DNA from: Sphingomonas sp. LaA6.9
GTDB taxonomy: Bacteria > Pseudomonadota > Alphaproteobacteria > Sphingomonadales > Sphingomonadaceae
Direction: 5' to 3'
Length of the DNA stretch: 64,000 bases
NCBI RefSeq assembly: GCF_022601895.1
Contig: NZ_JAKVIO010000004.1
Span: forward strand, 62,001-126,000
Shown: piece after piece, positions 41,778 through 51,980 of the stretch
Layout: each line of letters begins with the position of its first letter
Numbering within the stretch: the first letter of the stretch is position 1
Notes under the pieces: generated by a model
Told to the model about the DNA's origin: nothing
Database searches by the model: none
Seen by the model: only the letters and a program-made list of their open reading frames with translations
Made by a program: the position numbers and the translations under genes

Positions 41778-44038
41778 ATCGCCCCCGGCGCGAGCGGAAG
41801 CGAACGCAGGCGCTGGCCATTGGCCGCCGCGATCGCATTGGCGATGGCGGGTCCGATCGGCGGCACCGCGATCTCGCTGACCCCGCCCGAAGGCGCCTGG
41901 CTGCGCACCAGCTCGATGCCGATCCTCGGCGAGCTGGCGAGCTGCGGAAATTCGAGCTGCGCGAAGTTGCGGGGCACGACCATCCCGTCCCTGACCTCGA
42001 TGGGCGCGCCCGTCGCTGCGGCGATGCCGTAGAGAATTCCGCCTTCGATCTGCTGGCGGACAAGATCGGGATTGATCACCCGCCCGCAATCGACGACAGC
42101 GACGACGCTGTCCACGACCGCCTTCTGGTTGCCGTCGACATGCGCTTCGGCGACCAGTGCGACATGGCTGCCCGCCATCGAATGGCAGGCGATGCCCTGC
42201 CCGCTGCCCTGCACGCCGCCCTGCCATCCGGCAAGTGCCGCCACGGTCGCAAGGCAGTGCGCGAGGCGCGGGTTCTGGCCCAGCAGCTGCATCCGGAAGG
42301 ACAGCGGCTCGATCCCCGAAGCAAGCGCCAGCTCGTCGATGAAGCATTCGGTGAAGAAGGCGGTGTAGCTGTGCGCGCCCGAACGCCAGTGCCCCGTCGG
42401 CATGTCGATCTCTACCGGATGATGGTCGATCGCGAAGGCGGGGATGCCATAGGGCGGCAGCGCGCCCGCGACCGCATTCTCGTCGGCCGATCCCGGATCG
42501 GGGAGGAAGGCGCGCGCGGTTCCGCTAGCACCAAGCATGCGATGCGCCTGTTCGATCGCGGTGGAGGGCGCCGCGATCTTGGCGAGCCAGCCCTCGACCA
42601 GCCCGGTCGGCCCGAGCCTGGCGCTCATCCGCGCAAAGGCGGGCGGGCGGAAGCGATCGTGCATCAGATCCTCGGCGCGCGACCAGGTGAGCTGGACGGG
42701 CCGGTTCATCTTCGCCGCGAGGATCGCGACCTGTCCCGCAATGTCGTTTTCGAGGCGGTGGCCGAAGCCGCCGCCGCCGAGCACGGGATGGATGACCACC
42801 GCGCTTTCATCCATGCCGAGCGCGCGCGCGGCCGCGGTGCGCGCGAGTGCCGGGGTCTGCGACGCGATCCAGAGTTCGAGCGTGCCGCGCCGCAGCCGCG
42901 CGGTGGCCGACATCGTTTCCATCGGCGCGTGCGCGGCGAGCCCGACCGAATAGTCGGCGGTGCGTATGGCCTGCCCGCGATAGACCTGCGCCAGATCGCC
43001 CTGCTTCGCGATGCGGACGCCATCGCCGTCCATCGCCTTCTGCAACGCCTCGGTGATCCACGCGGTCGAAGCACGCTGCCCCGATCGGGCGAAGCGCGGC
43101 TTCATCGCGTCGAGCGCGCGGTTGGCCGCCCACCAGTTGGTCGCGATCGCGGCGACCCAGCTCGGCGTATCGACGACGCCGAGCACGCCGGGCTGTGCCT
43201 CGGCGGCCTTGCGATCATAGCCGATCAGCCGCGCATCGCCCAAAGGACCCTGCCGGATCGCGGCATAGGCCATGTCGGGCAGCCGGACATCGGCCGCGAA
43301 GGTCGCGGTGCCGTCGATCTTCGAGGGCACATCGAGGCGCGGGAGCGAGCGTGCCACGAGGCGGTTCTCACGCCCCGTGCGCAGCGGCACGGGGTCGGGC
43401 ACCTTGAAGTCGAGCGCTTCCTCGGCCAGCTCGCCGAAGCGCAGCCGTTCCTCGCCGCGCACGACGAAACCCTCGGCGGTGTCGCAGGCGAGCCAGTCGG
43501 CGTCCCAGCGGCGCGCGGCCGCCTTGCACAGCAGCACGCGCGCGGCGGCGCCCGCCTCGCGCAGAGGTTGCTCGAAGGCGCGCACCGAGCTCGAAAAGCC
43601 AGTGACCATCAGCGCCTCGCGCGTCGCGAATTCCTGCACGGCCCAGCGCGCGATCCCCGAAAGCAATCCCATCGCCTGCCCCCCGACCGCGTCGCCCGCG
43701 AGCAGACGGTTGGCATAGACGGGGCTGATCGGCGCGGCCTCGACGCCGATGGTGCGCCAGTCGGCGCCAAGCTCGTCGGCGAGGATCTGGGGCAAGGCGG
43801 TGTAGACGCCCTGCCCGAATTCGCCCTGCGGCACCGCGACGGTCACGCGGCCATCGGCACCGATCTTGAGGAAGGCGTTGAAGATTGTCTCGCCGGGATT
43901 GGCGACGAGATTGGGGGCATAGCCGCGCGGCCAGACCGCCCAGCCGATCAGCAGGCCCGCACCGACGCCGCCCCCCACCAGAATCTGCCTGCGGCTGAGC
44001 CCCCCGCCGCGTGCCTTCAGCTCATCCCATAGCGCCAT
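41774..44038 (-). CDS. Xanthine dehydrogenase-family molybdopterin-binding subunit (IorB-like)
   Basis: A 754-residue large subunit like isoquinoline 1-oxidoreductase beta. It begins with a twin-arginine-like segment (SRRQILVGGGVGAGLLIGWAVW), so it is probably exported or membrane-tethered. Seen are VAVPQGEFGQGVYTALPQILADEL, the Moco-loop region NPVLGGGGFGHR-type VIHPVLGGGGFGHRLENDIA, and the late HSMAGSHVALVAE with VVDCGRVINPDLVRQQIEGG. Such subunits need a [2Fe-2S] partner, but none lies next to it. Substrate is unknown (N-heterocycle or aldehyde). Confidence 0.9.
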   Translation of the reverse strand: MALWDELKARGGGLSRRQILVGGGVGAGLLIGWAVWPRGYAPNLVANPGETIFNAFLKIGADGRVTVAVPQGEFGQGVYTALPQILADELGADWRTIGVEAAPISPVYANRLLAGDAVGGQAMGLLSGIARWAVQEFATREALMVTGFSSSVRAFEQPLREAGAAARVLLCKAAARRWDADWLACDTAEGFVVRGEERLRFGELAEEALDFKVPDPVPLRTGRENRLVARSLPRLDVPSKIDGTATFAADVRLPDMAYAAIRQGPLGDARLIGYDRKAAEAQPGVLGVVDTPSWVAAIATNWWAANRALDAMKPRFARSGQRASTAWITEALQKAMDGDGVRIAKQGDLAQVYRGQAIRTADYSVGLAAHAPMETMSATARLRRGTLELWIASQTPALARTAAARALGMDESAVVIHPVLGGGGFGHRLENDIAGQVAILAAKMNRPVQLTWSRAEDLMHDRFRPPAFARMSARLGPTGLVEGWLAKIAAPSTAIEQAHRMLGASGTARAFLPDPGSADENAVAGALPPYGIPAFAIDHHPVEIDMPTGHWRSGAHSYTAFFTECFIDELALASGIEPLSFRMQLLGQNPRLAHCLATVAALAGWQGGVQGSGQGIACHSMAGSHVALVAEAHVDGNQKAVVDSVVAVVDCGRVINPDLVRQQIEGGILYGIAAATGAPIEVRDGMVVPRNFAQLEFPQLASSPRIGIELVRSQAPSGGVSEIAVPPIGPAIANAIAAANGQRLRSLPLAPGAI

Positions 44039-44065
44039 ATCCGCCTGATAGGCGGGGCTTCGATT

Positions 44066-45775
<1,710 letters not shown>

Positions 45776-45846
45776 GGGTTCCTCTCCTCTCTTGGTCTTG
45801 TCGGTTTCCGACTATATGAAGGCCCAAATCATCAGGGGTAAAGAGC

Positions 45847-46716
45847 TTGTTTCTCACCTTTTCGGCTGCCGCTACGGCATACACGCATTTCGACAGCCTC
45901 GGGCTTTCGCCGATCGCGCTCGACCTCGGTTTCTTCAAGATCCGCTGGTATTCGCTGGCTTATATCACGGGAATCATCCTCGGCTGGTGGTATCTGCTGA
46001 AACTGATCGCACAGCCCGGAGCGCCGATGGCGCGACGCCACGCCGACGACATGGTCTTCTACGCCACATTGGGCATCATTCTCGGCGGGCGCATTGCCTA
46101 TGTGCTGTTCTACCAGCCGTCGATCCTCGCCGACCCGCTCGATGTGCTAAAGCTCTGGGAAGGCGGCATGTCCTTCCATGGCGGCGCGATCGGCGTCTCG
46201 CTCTCCATCCTCTACCTCGCCCGCAAGAACGGGCTCAACTGGCTCCGGATCCACGATTATATCGCGTGCTGCGTCCCCTTCGGGCTGTTCTTCGGCCGGC
46301 TCGCCAATTTCGTGAATGGCGAGCTGTGGGGCCGCACGACCGATGTATCCTGGGCGATCATCTTTCCCGGATCGGGCGACAATCTGCCGCGCCATCCAAG
46401 CCAGCTCTACGAAGCCGGGCTGGAGGGCATCGTGCTGTTCGCGGTACTGTGGTTCATGTTCTGGAAGACGCAGGCGCGCTATGAGCCGGGCAAGCTCGTC
46501 GGCACCTTCCTGCTCGGCTATGGCCTCTCGCGCTTCACGGTCGAGTTCTTCCGCCAGCCCGACGCGCAGCTGCTCGAATTCGCCGAACGCACCGGAATGA
46601 GCATGGGCCAGTGGCTGACGGTGCCGATGATCGTCGGCGGCCTCTATCTGATCGCGACCGCGAAGAAGCGTCGCCAGCGCGTCGAAGCCGTCTCGGGAGG
46701 GCAGAGCGTCGCCTGA
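45847..46716 (+). CDS. lgt: Prolipoprotein diacylglyceryl transferase
   Basis: Lgt adds diacylglycerol to the lipobox Cys of prolipoproteins in the inner membrane. The 289 residues with seven helices show the key parts: [19 protein letters not shown], the His in [15 protein letters not shown], and [31 protein letters not shown] and [15 protein letters not shown] are also conserved. The only suitable start is TTG at 45847, after AGGGGTAAAG. Several lipoproteins in this window would be its substrates. midA and pgeF follow at once. Confidence 0.95.
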   Translation: MFLTFSAAATAYTHFDSLGLSPIALDLGFFKIRWYSLAYITGIILGWWYLLKLIAQPGAPMARRHADDMVFYATLGIILGGRIAYVLFYQPSILADPLDVLKLWEGGMSFHGGAIGVSLSILYLARKNGLNWLRIHDYIACCVPFGLFFGRLANFVNGELWGRTTDVSWAIIFPGSGDNLPRHPSQLYEAGLEGIVLFAVLWFMFWKTQARYEPGKLVGTFLLGYGLSRFTVEFFRQPDAQLLEFAERTGMSMGQWLTVPMIVGGLYLIATAKKRRQRVEAVSGGQSVA

Positions 46717-46738
46717 TCCGGATTCCCTCGCCGCAAGG

Positions 46739-47758
46739 CTGGCGCGCGCGATCGACCATGGCGGGCCGATGCCCGTCGCGCATTTCATGGCGCAGGCCAA
46801 CGCGCATTATTATGCGACGCGCGATCCGCTGGGCGCAGCGGGGGACTTCACCACCGCGCCCGAGATAAGCCAGATGTTCGGCGAACTGGTCGGGCTGTGG
46901 CTCGCCGATCTGTGGTTGCGCGCCGAGGCCCCGGCGCGCGTCCATTATGTCGAGCTTGGCCCCGGGCGCGGCACGCTCGCGGCCGACGCACTTCGCGCGA
47001 TGCGCGCGGCGCGGCTCGAACCCGATATCCACCTCGTCGAGACGAGCGCTGCGCTGCGCGCAAAACAGGCCGAACGGCTGCCCGATGCGCACTGGCATGA
47101 TGGTATCGAGACGCTGCCCGAAACGGGTCCGCTGCTGATCGTCGCCAACGAATTCTTCGACGCGCTGCCGATCCGCCAGATCGTGAGGACCAGCGATGGC
47201 TGGCGCGAGCGCGTGGTGATACAGGGGAGCGACGGTTTCGTCGCGGCACCGGGCCCGTTGCCGATGGACGCCGCGGTGCCCGAGGCGCTCTGGAGCGCGG
47301 CCGAGGGAGCGATCTTCGAATCCTCGCCCGCATCGACCGCGATCGCCGCCGACATCGCCGCGCGCATCGCTGATCAGGGCGGGGCCGCGATCCTGATCGA
47401 CTATGGCTATTCGGGGCCCGCGATCGGCGAGACACTGCAGGCGGTGAAGCGCCATGAATATGCCGACCCGTTCGCCGAGCCGGGCGAACGCGACCTGACC
47501 GCGCACGTCGATTTCGCGGCGCTGGCGGAGGAAGGGCGCGGCGCGGGCCTGCGCGTCTTCGGCCCCGCGACGCAGGGCGACTGGCTGCACGGACTGGGGC
47601 TCGCCGCGCGCGCGACGGCGCTCGTCAAGGCCGCGCCGGAGCGCGCCGGGGAGATCGCGGCGGCGCGCGACAGGCTGGCCAATCCCGCGCAAATGGGGCA
47701 ATTGTTCAAGGCACTGGCGTTCGTCGCGCCCGACTGGCCCGAACCCGAAGGATTCTGA
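46739..47758 (+). CDS. NDUFAF7/MidA-type SAM-dependent methyltransferase
   Basis: A class I methyltransferase homologous to mitochondrial NDUFAF7, which methylates an arginine of complex I subunit NDUFS2. The core reads YYATRDPLGAAGDFTTAPEISQMFGELVGLWLADLW, VHYVELGPGRGTLAADALRAM (SAM motif I) and LIVANEFFDALPIRQIV. The start is uncertain. The first ATG is at 46769 and cuts into the conserved N-terminus; the frame stays family-like upstream (LARAIDHGGPMPVAHFM) with only a CTG at 46739 available. Given as 46739 on that basis. pgeF follows one base after the stop. Confidence 0.88.
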   Translation: MARAIDHGGPMPVAHFMAQANAHYYATRDPLGAAGDFTTAPEISQMFGELVGLWLADLWLRAEAPARVHYVELGPGRGTLAADALRAMRAARLEPDIHLVETSAALRAKQAERLPDAHWHDGIETLPETGPLLIVANEFFDALPIRQIVRTSDGWRERVVIQGSDGFVAAPGPLPMDAAVPEALWSAAEGAIFESSPASTAIAADIAARIADQGGAAILIDYGYSGPAIGETLQAVKRHEYADPFAEPGERDLTAHVDFAALAEEGRGAGLRVFGPATQGDWLHGLGLAARATALVKAAPERAGEIAAARDRLANPAQMGQLFKALAFVAPDWPEPEGF

Positions 47759-47759
47759 A

Positions 47760-48527
47760 GTGACCGATGTCGAAGTGATCCGCGCCGCCGCGCTGGCGGG
47801 CGTTCCGCACGGCTTTCTCGGCCGGCGCGGCGGCGTGTCGACGGGCATGCATGCGGGGCTCAATGTCGGGCTCGGCAGCGCGGACGACCGAGAGGCGATC
47901 CTCGAGAACCGTTGCCGCGCCGCCGATGCGGTGATGCCGCAAGCGACGCTCGTCACGCTCTATCAGGTCCACAGCCCCGATGCGGTCACCGTGACCGGCC
48001 CCTTCGCCGAGGATCAGCGGCCGCACGCCGACGCGCTCGTGACCGACCGGCCGGGGTTGCTGCTCGGCATTCTGACCGCCGATTGCGTGCCCGTATTGTT
48101 CGCCGACCGCGAGGCCGGCGTGGTGGGCGCGGCGCACGCCGGCTGGAAGGGCGCGATCAAGGGCGTCACCGACAACACCATCGCCGCGATGGAGGCGCTG
48201 GGCGCCGATCGTTCGCGGATCACGGCCGCGATCGGCCCGTGCATCGCGCGCGCCTCCTATGAGGTGAGCGACGATTTCTTCTGGACCTTCGCCGCGGTCG
48301 ATCCCGAGAATGAGCGCTTCTTCAGCGCCGGACGGCCGGGCCACCAGCAGTTCGATATCGAGGCCTATGTCGCAGCGCGCCTCGCCGCGAGCGGCATAGC
48401 GCGCGTCGAGGCGCTGGGGCTCGACACCTATGCCGATGAAGACCGTTTCTTCAGCTATCGCCGCGCCTGCCATCAGGGCGAACCGGGCTATGGCCGCCAG
48501 ATCTCGCTGATCGGAATTGCAGGATGA
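47760..48527 (+). CDS. pgeF: Peptidoglycan editing factor PgeF (laccase-domain, YfiH/YlmD)
   Basis: PgeF is a Zn/Cu-binding cytoplasmic enzyme that removes wrongly incorporated L-Ser from UDP-MurNAc peptides, and some relatives act on purine nucleosides. The 255 residues have GFLGRRGGVSTGMHAGLNVGLGSADD, LVTLYQVHSPDAV, LGILTADCVPVLF (Cys), and GAAHAGWKGAIKGV (His), all conserved metal-site segments. The start is GTG at 47760. It lies one base after the midA-like gene and overlaps the next gene. Confidence 0.93.
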   Translation: MTDVEVIRAAALAGVPHGFLGRRGGVSTGMHAGLNVGLGSADDREAILENRCRAADAVMPQATLVTLYQVHSPDAVTVTGPFAEDQRPHADALVTDRPGLLLGILTADCVPVLFADREAGVVGAAHAGWKGAIKGVTDNTIAAMEALGADRSRITAAIGPCIARASYEVSDDFFWTFAAVDPENERFFSAGRPGHQQFDIEAYVAARLAASGIARVEALGLDTYADEDRFFSYRRACHQGEPGYGRQISLIGIAG

Positions 48528-49198
48528 CACCACGCGAACTGATCGACACCGCGAAGATCCCGGGCGGCGACGAGTTGCGGCTGTTCCGTCGCGGCAAGGA
48601 TTTCATGATCGTCCTCGACCGCAACGAACTCATGAGCACGCGGATGAGCGGCTCCGAAGAGGCGCTGGCGGTGATGAGCTGCGAACGGCTGGCGGGGCGC
48701 AAGGCGCCGCATCTGCTGATCGGCGGCTATGGCATGGGCTTTACCTTGCGCGCGGCGCTCGCCGCGCTCCCCGGCGACGCGCAGGTGACGGTCGCCGAGC
48801 TTGTGCCCGAGATCATCCAATGGGCGCGCGGGCCGATGGCGGAGCTGGCGGCGGGATGCCTTGACGACGCGCGCGTCCGACTTTTCGAAGGCGATGTCGC
48901 GGCGATAATCGGCGACGCGCGCCAGACCTATGACGCGATCCTGCTCGACGTCGACAACGGCCCCGACGGCCTGACGCGCGAGGGGAATGACGGGCTCTAT
49001 TCGGTGCGCGGGCTGGCCGCGGCGAGGCAGGCGCTGACGCCCGGGGGCGTGCTGGCGATCTGGTCGGCGGCGCCGGACAATGCGTTCGCGCGCCGGCTGG
49101 GGGCTGCGGGGTTCGCGGTCGAGGAAGTCGCGGTGCGCGCGCGCGGCAACGGCAAGGGCGCGCGGCACGTGATCTGGTTTGCGCGCAAGCCCGGCTGA
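48524..49198 (+). CDS. Spermidine synthase-like SAM-dependent methyltransferase
   Basis: A 224-residue Rossmann protein of the spermidine synthase/methyltransferase clan: HLLIGGYGMGFTLRAALAAL (motif I), VTVAELVPEIIQWARGPMAEL, LFEGDVAAIIGDARQTYDAILLDVDNGPDGL. It lacks the N-terminal beta-barrel of true SpeE, and the aminopropyl acceptor site is not evident, so methyltransferase or unknown activity is more likely. Start overlaps the pgeF stop (ATGA). Confidence 0.82.
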   Translation: MTPRELIDTAKIPGGDELRLFRRGKDFMIVLDRNELMSTRMSGSEEALAVMSCERLAGRKAPHLLIGGYGMGFTLRAALAALPGDAQVTVAELVPEIIQWARGPMAELAAGCLDDARVRLFEGDVAAIIGDARQTYDAILLDVDNGPDGLTREGNDGLYSVRGLAAARQALTPGGVLAIWSAAPDNAFARRLGAAGFAVEEVAVRARGNGKGARHVIWFARKPG

Positions 49199-49285
49199 CA
49201 GGCGGCGGAACGGGCTATCGGTCCGTTGTCATCGCGCAATTCGCAACGCTCGTCGTCATGGCATGGATTGTCGGAGCGCGTCTCG

Positions 49286-49302
49286 ATATGATGTAGTCAT
49301 AT
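49286..49302. promoter_or_regulatory. Candidate operator upstream of the PLP enzyme
   Basis: ATATGA-TGTAG-TCATAT is a perfect 6-bp inverted repeat in the AT-rich 128-bp gap before the gene at 49327. The regulator is unknown. Confidence 0.4.
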
Positions 49303-49326
49303 TACACGTTTCGGAAAGATTGTTAC

Positions 49327-50637
49327 ATGCCCAGGAAACCCGACGAAGCCGACCTGACCGGCACGACTCCGCGCCGCCGGCCCAAGCCCGATGTGATCGA
49401 AATCAACGGCAAGAAATTGAAGCCATCGACGCTGATGATGGGGCACGGCTTTGACCCCGCGCTCTCCGAAGGCGCGCTGAAGCCGCCGATCTTCCTGACC
49501 TCGACCTTCGTCTTCGAGAATGCGGCCGCGGGCAAGCGGCACTTCGAAGGCGTGACCGGCAAGCGCCCCGGCGGCGCCGAGGGGCTGGTCTATTCACGCT
49601 TCAACGGTCCCAATCAGGAAATCGTCGAGGACCGGCTGGGCGTGTGGGAGGATGCCGAGGAGGCGCTGACCTTCTCGAGCGGAATGTCCGCGATCGCGAC
49701 GGTGCTGCTGACCTTCGTCAAGCCGGGCGACGTCATCGTCCATTCGGCGCCGCTCTACGCCGCGACGGAGACGCTGATCGGCCGCATCCTCGGCAAGTTC
49801 GGCGTGACCTGGCTCGATTTCCCTGCAGCCGCCACGAAAGAAGAGATCGAGGCGGTCGTCGAGAAGGCCAAGCGCCAGGGCAATGTCGCGATGATCTATC
49901 TCGAAAGTCCCGCCAACCCGACCAACGTGCTTGTCGATGTTCAGGCGGTGAGCGCGGTGCGCGACGCGATGTTCGATGGCGAAAAACCGCCGATCGTGAT
50001 CGACAACACCTTCCTCGGCCCGCTCTGGCTGCATCCTCTCGAGCACGGCGCCGACATCGTCGTCTATTCGCTGACCAAATATGCGGGTGGCCACAGCGAT
50101 CTCGTCGCGGGCGGCGCGCTGGGGTCGAAGGCGCACATGACGATGGTGCGTGCGATGCGCAACACGATCGGCACGATCCTCGATCCGCACAGCGCGTGGA
50201 TGCTGCTCAGGAGCCTCGAGACGCTCGAGCTGCGCATGGAGCGCGCGGGCCAGAATGCGGAGAAGATCTGCACCTGGCTCAAGGACCACCCCAAGGTCGA
50301 GAAGGTCGTCTATCTGGGTTTCCCCGAGACCGAGCGGCAGGCCGACATCTACAACCGCCACTGCACGGGCGCGGGATCGACCTTCTCGCTCTACCTCAAG
50401 GGCGGCGAGAAGGAGGCATTCGCGTTCCTCGACGCGCTCAAGATCGCCAAGCTCGCGGTCAGCCTTGGCGGCACCGAGACGCTGGCGAGCCACCCCGCCG
50501 CGATGACGCACCTCTCCGTCCCCGACGAGCGCAAGAAAGCGCTCGCGATCGGCGACAACATGGTGCGCATTTCGATCGGCGTGGAAGACGCCGACGACCT
50601 GATCGCCGATTTCGAACAGGCGCTGGCAGCGATCTGA
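49327..50637 (+). CDS. Cystathionine gamma-synthase family PLP enzyme
   Basis: A 436-residue trans-sulfuration/Cys-Met metabolism PLP enzyme. Features are PPIFLTSTFVFENAAAGKRHFEG, YSRFNGPNQEIVEDRL, LTFSSGMSAIATVLLTFVKPGD, YLESPANPTNVLVDV, VIDNTFLGPLWLHPLEHGADIVVYSLTKYAGGHSDLVAGG with the PLP Lys in TKYAGGHSD, and VSLGGTETLASHPAAMTH. The N-terminal 30 residues are a basic extension. It could be a methionine gamma-lyase or a cystathionine synthase-like enzyme; sequence alone does not settle this. Confidence 0.9.
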   Translation: MPRKPDEADLTGTTPRRRPKPDVIEINGKKLKPSTLMMGHGFDPALSEGALKPPIFLTSTFVFENAAAGKRHFEGVTGKRPGGAEGLVYSRFNGPNQEIVEDRLGVWEDAEEALTFSSGMSAIATVLLTFVKPGDVIVHSAPLYAATETLIGRILGKFGVTWLDFPAAATKEEIEAVVEKAKRQGNVAMIYLESPANPTNVLVDVQAVSAVRDAMFDGEKPPIVIDNTFLGPLWLHPLEHGADIVVYSLTKYAGGHSDLVAGGALGSKAHMTMVRAMRNTIGTILDPHSAWMLLRSLETLELRMERAGQNAEKICTWLKDHPKVEKVVYLGFPETERQADIYNRHCTGAGSTFSLYLKGGEKEAFAFLDALKIAKLAVSLGGTETLASHPAAMTHLSVPDERKKALAIGDNMVRISIGVEDADDLIADFEQALAAI

Positions 50638-50645
50638 CGTGAGTT

Positions 50646-50678
50646 GGCCCTCTCCCCGGGGAATCTGGGGAGAGGGCC
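50646..50678. terminator. Strong hairpin between convergent genes
   Basis: GGCCCTCTCCCC and GGGGAGAGGGCC form a perfect 12-bp stem between the PLP enzyme (+) and the methyltransferase (-). No long T-run follows on either side, so termination is likely but not certain. Confidence 0.55.
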
Positions 50679-50690
50679 AGCCGGGTTCTT

Positions 50691-51446
50691 TCAGCCCGGC
50701 TTCCTGAAGCGGTACATGATCCGGTCGGTCCTGCCGCGGATGGCGGGATCGAAGACGCTCTTCGCGTGATCGTCAGCGGCCACGCGCAGCACATCGCTCT
50801 CGCCGTCGAAGGTGAAGCCCGCGCGCTTGAAATCGGCCTTCACGGTTTCGGGATCGATGCGGTGGAGCTTTTCGACGACCGCGCGCGTGTCACCCGCGGG
50901 GCCGACATGGTCGACGACGACGACGGTGCCGCCGGGCTTCATGCCCTTGTAGAGTTCGGCGAGGACCTTTTCGGGATCGACGCGCGGGAACTTGTACTCG
51001 GTGCTTTCCCAATACATGTCGTGATAGACGAGGTTGAGCAGCGCGACATCGTAGACGCCCGCGGGGGCGGCGTACTGGTCAGCGGGCAGCGCCGAAACGG
51101 TGATGTTGCCATTGGCCGCATGCAGCGCGCGCCAGATCGGTGCCGAGCGGGGATCGTCGTAGAAATTCTTGGGCTCGAAGGCGGTGACATTGCCCTTCGG
51201 GCCGACGGCGCGCGCGAGGATCTGGGTGAAATATCCCTGGCCTGCGAAGAAATCGAGCGCCTTCTGCCCCGGTTTCACCCCCATGAAATCGAGGACTTCT
51301 GCGGGCTTCCGACTTTCGTCGAGTTCGGCCATCTTGGCCGGCCGCCCCTCGGGCGCGACCGCGGCGGCATAGTCCGCGGGCGCCATGGCCGGGAGGGGCG
51401 TCGCGAAAAGGAGCGGCAGAAAGGCGAGTGCGGAAAGAACGCGCAT
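50691..51446 (-). CDS. Exported class I SAM-dependent methyltransferase-like protein
   Basis: The 251 residues start with a signal peptide (MRVLSALAFLPLLFATPLPAMA) and then a methyltransferase fold: EVLDFMGVKPGQKALDFFAGQGYFTQILARAVGPKGNVTAFEP (motif I DFFAGQGYF), and ALLNLVYHDMYW with KGMKPGGTVVVVDHV. A methyltransferase with a signal peptide is odd, because SAM is cytoplasmic; the exported group exists in sphingomonads and other bacteria but its role is unknown. Start ATG at 51446 is preferred over an upstream TTG. Convergent with the PLP enzyme. Confidence 0.85.
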   Translation of the reverse strand: MRVLSALAFLPLLFATPLPAMAPADYAAAVAPEGRPAKMAELDESRKPAEVLDFMGVKPGQKALDFFAGQGYFTQILARAVGPKGNVTAFEPKNFYDDPRSAPIWRALHAANGNITVSALPADQYAAPAGVYDVALLNLVYHDMYWESTEYKFPRVDPEKVLAELYKGMKPGGTVVVVDHVGPAGDTRAVVEKLHRIDPETVKADFKRAGFTFDGESDVLRVAADDHAKSVFDPAIRGRTDRIMYRFRKPG

Positions 51447-51542
51447 GACGGATTCCCCTTGTCTCTGGTCAGGCGGCAAGACTGCCACCCGCCGGAACAG
51501 GGTCAACCGCGCTCGTCGACGCGATTCGGGTGTCGGTCGAAC

Positions 51543-51980
51543 TCAGGCCTGAGCAAGCGTTCCCGCATGGCTGAGAAAGCGGGCGCGGACATGTTCGGGG
51601 ATCGGCTGCGACTGACCCGATTGCAGATCGACATGGACATGGACCAGTTCGATCCGCGCGCGCAGATCGTCTGCCCCCGGCCCGTGCAGTTCGATCTCGG
51701 TCGTCATGCTCGTATTGCCGAAGCGGCTGACGCGCGCGCGCGCCTCGATCAGCTCGTCGGCGCGAAGCGGCTTCTTGAAATCGACCACCGCGCGCGCGAC
51801 GTGGAACTCCAGCGCATCCTCCGCGGTGAAAGGCATCCCCACCGCGCGCCAGAACTCGGTGATCACCAGATCGGCATATTCGAGATAGCGCGAATTGAAG
51901 ACCACCGCCTGCGGATCGAGCTCGGCATAGCGAACGCGAAACCGGTGCGTGAAGGGGAAGGCGCTGGAGTTCTGGAGCAT
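51543..51980 (-). CDS. Acyl-CoA thioesterase (4HBT family)
   Basis: A 145-residue hotdog-fold thioesterase: FTHRFRVRYAELDPQAVVFNSRYLEYADLVITEFWRAVG has the 4HBT active-site region (Asp after YAEL; VVFNSRYLEY). VARAVVDFKKPLRADELIEARARVSRFGNTSM follows. It hydrolyses acyl-CoA; chain length is unknown. The ATG shares its A with the stop of alaC (TGATG), so the two are translationally coupled. Confidence 0.89.
   Translation of the reverse strand: MLQNSSAFPFTHRFRVRYAELDPQAVVFNSRYLEYADLVITEFWRAVGMPFTAEDALEFHVARAVVDFKKPLRADELIEARARVSRFGNTSMTTEIELHGPGADDLRARIELVHVHVDLQSGQSQPIPEHVRARFLSHAGTLAQA

Noticed and set aside
39981-42032. Very long plus-strand open frame opposite phaB and hemH
   Set aside because: It is antisense to two clearly conserved genes. 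High-GC DNA often leaves long antisense frames open, and its translation is Arg/Gly/Asp-rich with no recognisable domain.
42140-44032. Long plus-strand open frame opposite the IorB-like gene
   Set aside because: Antisense shadow; low-complexity charged translation and no ribosome-binding site.
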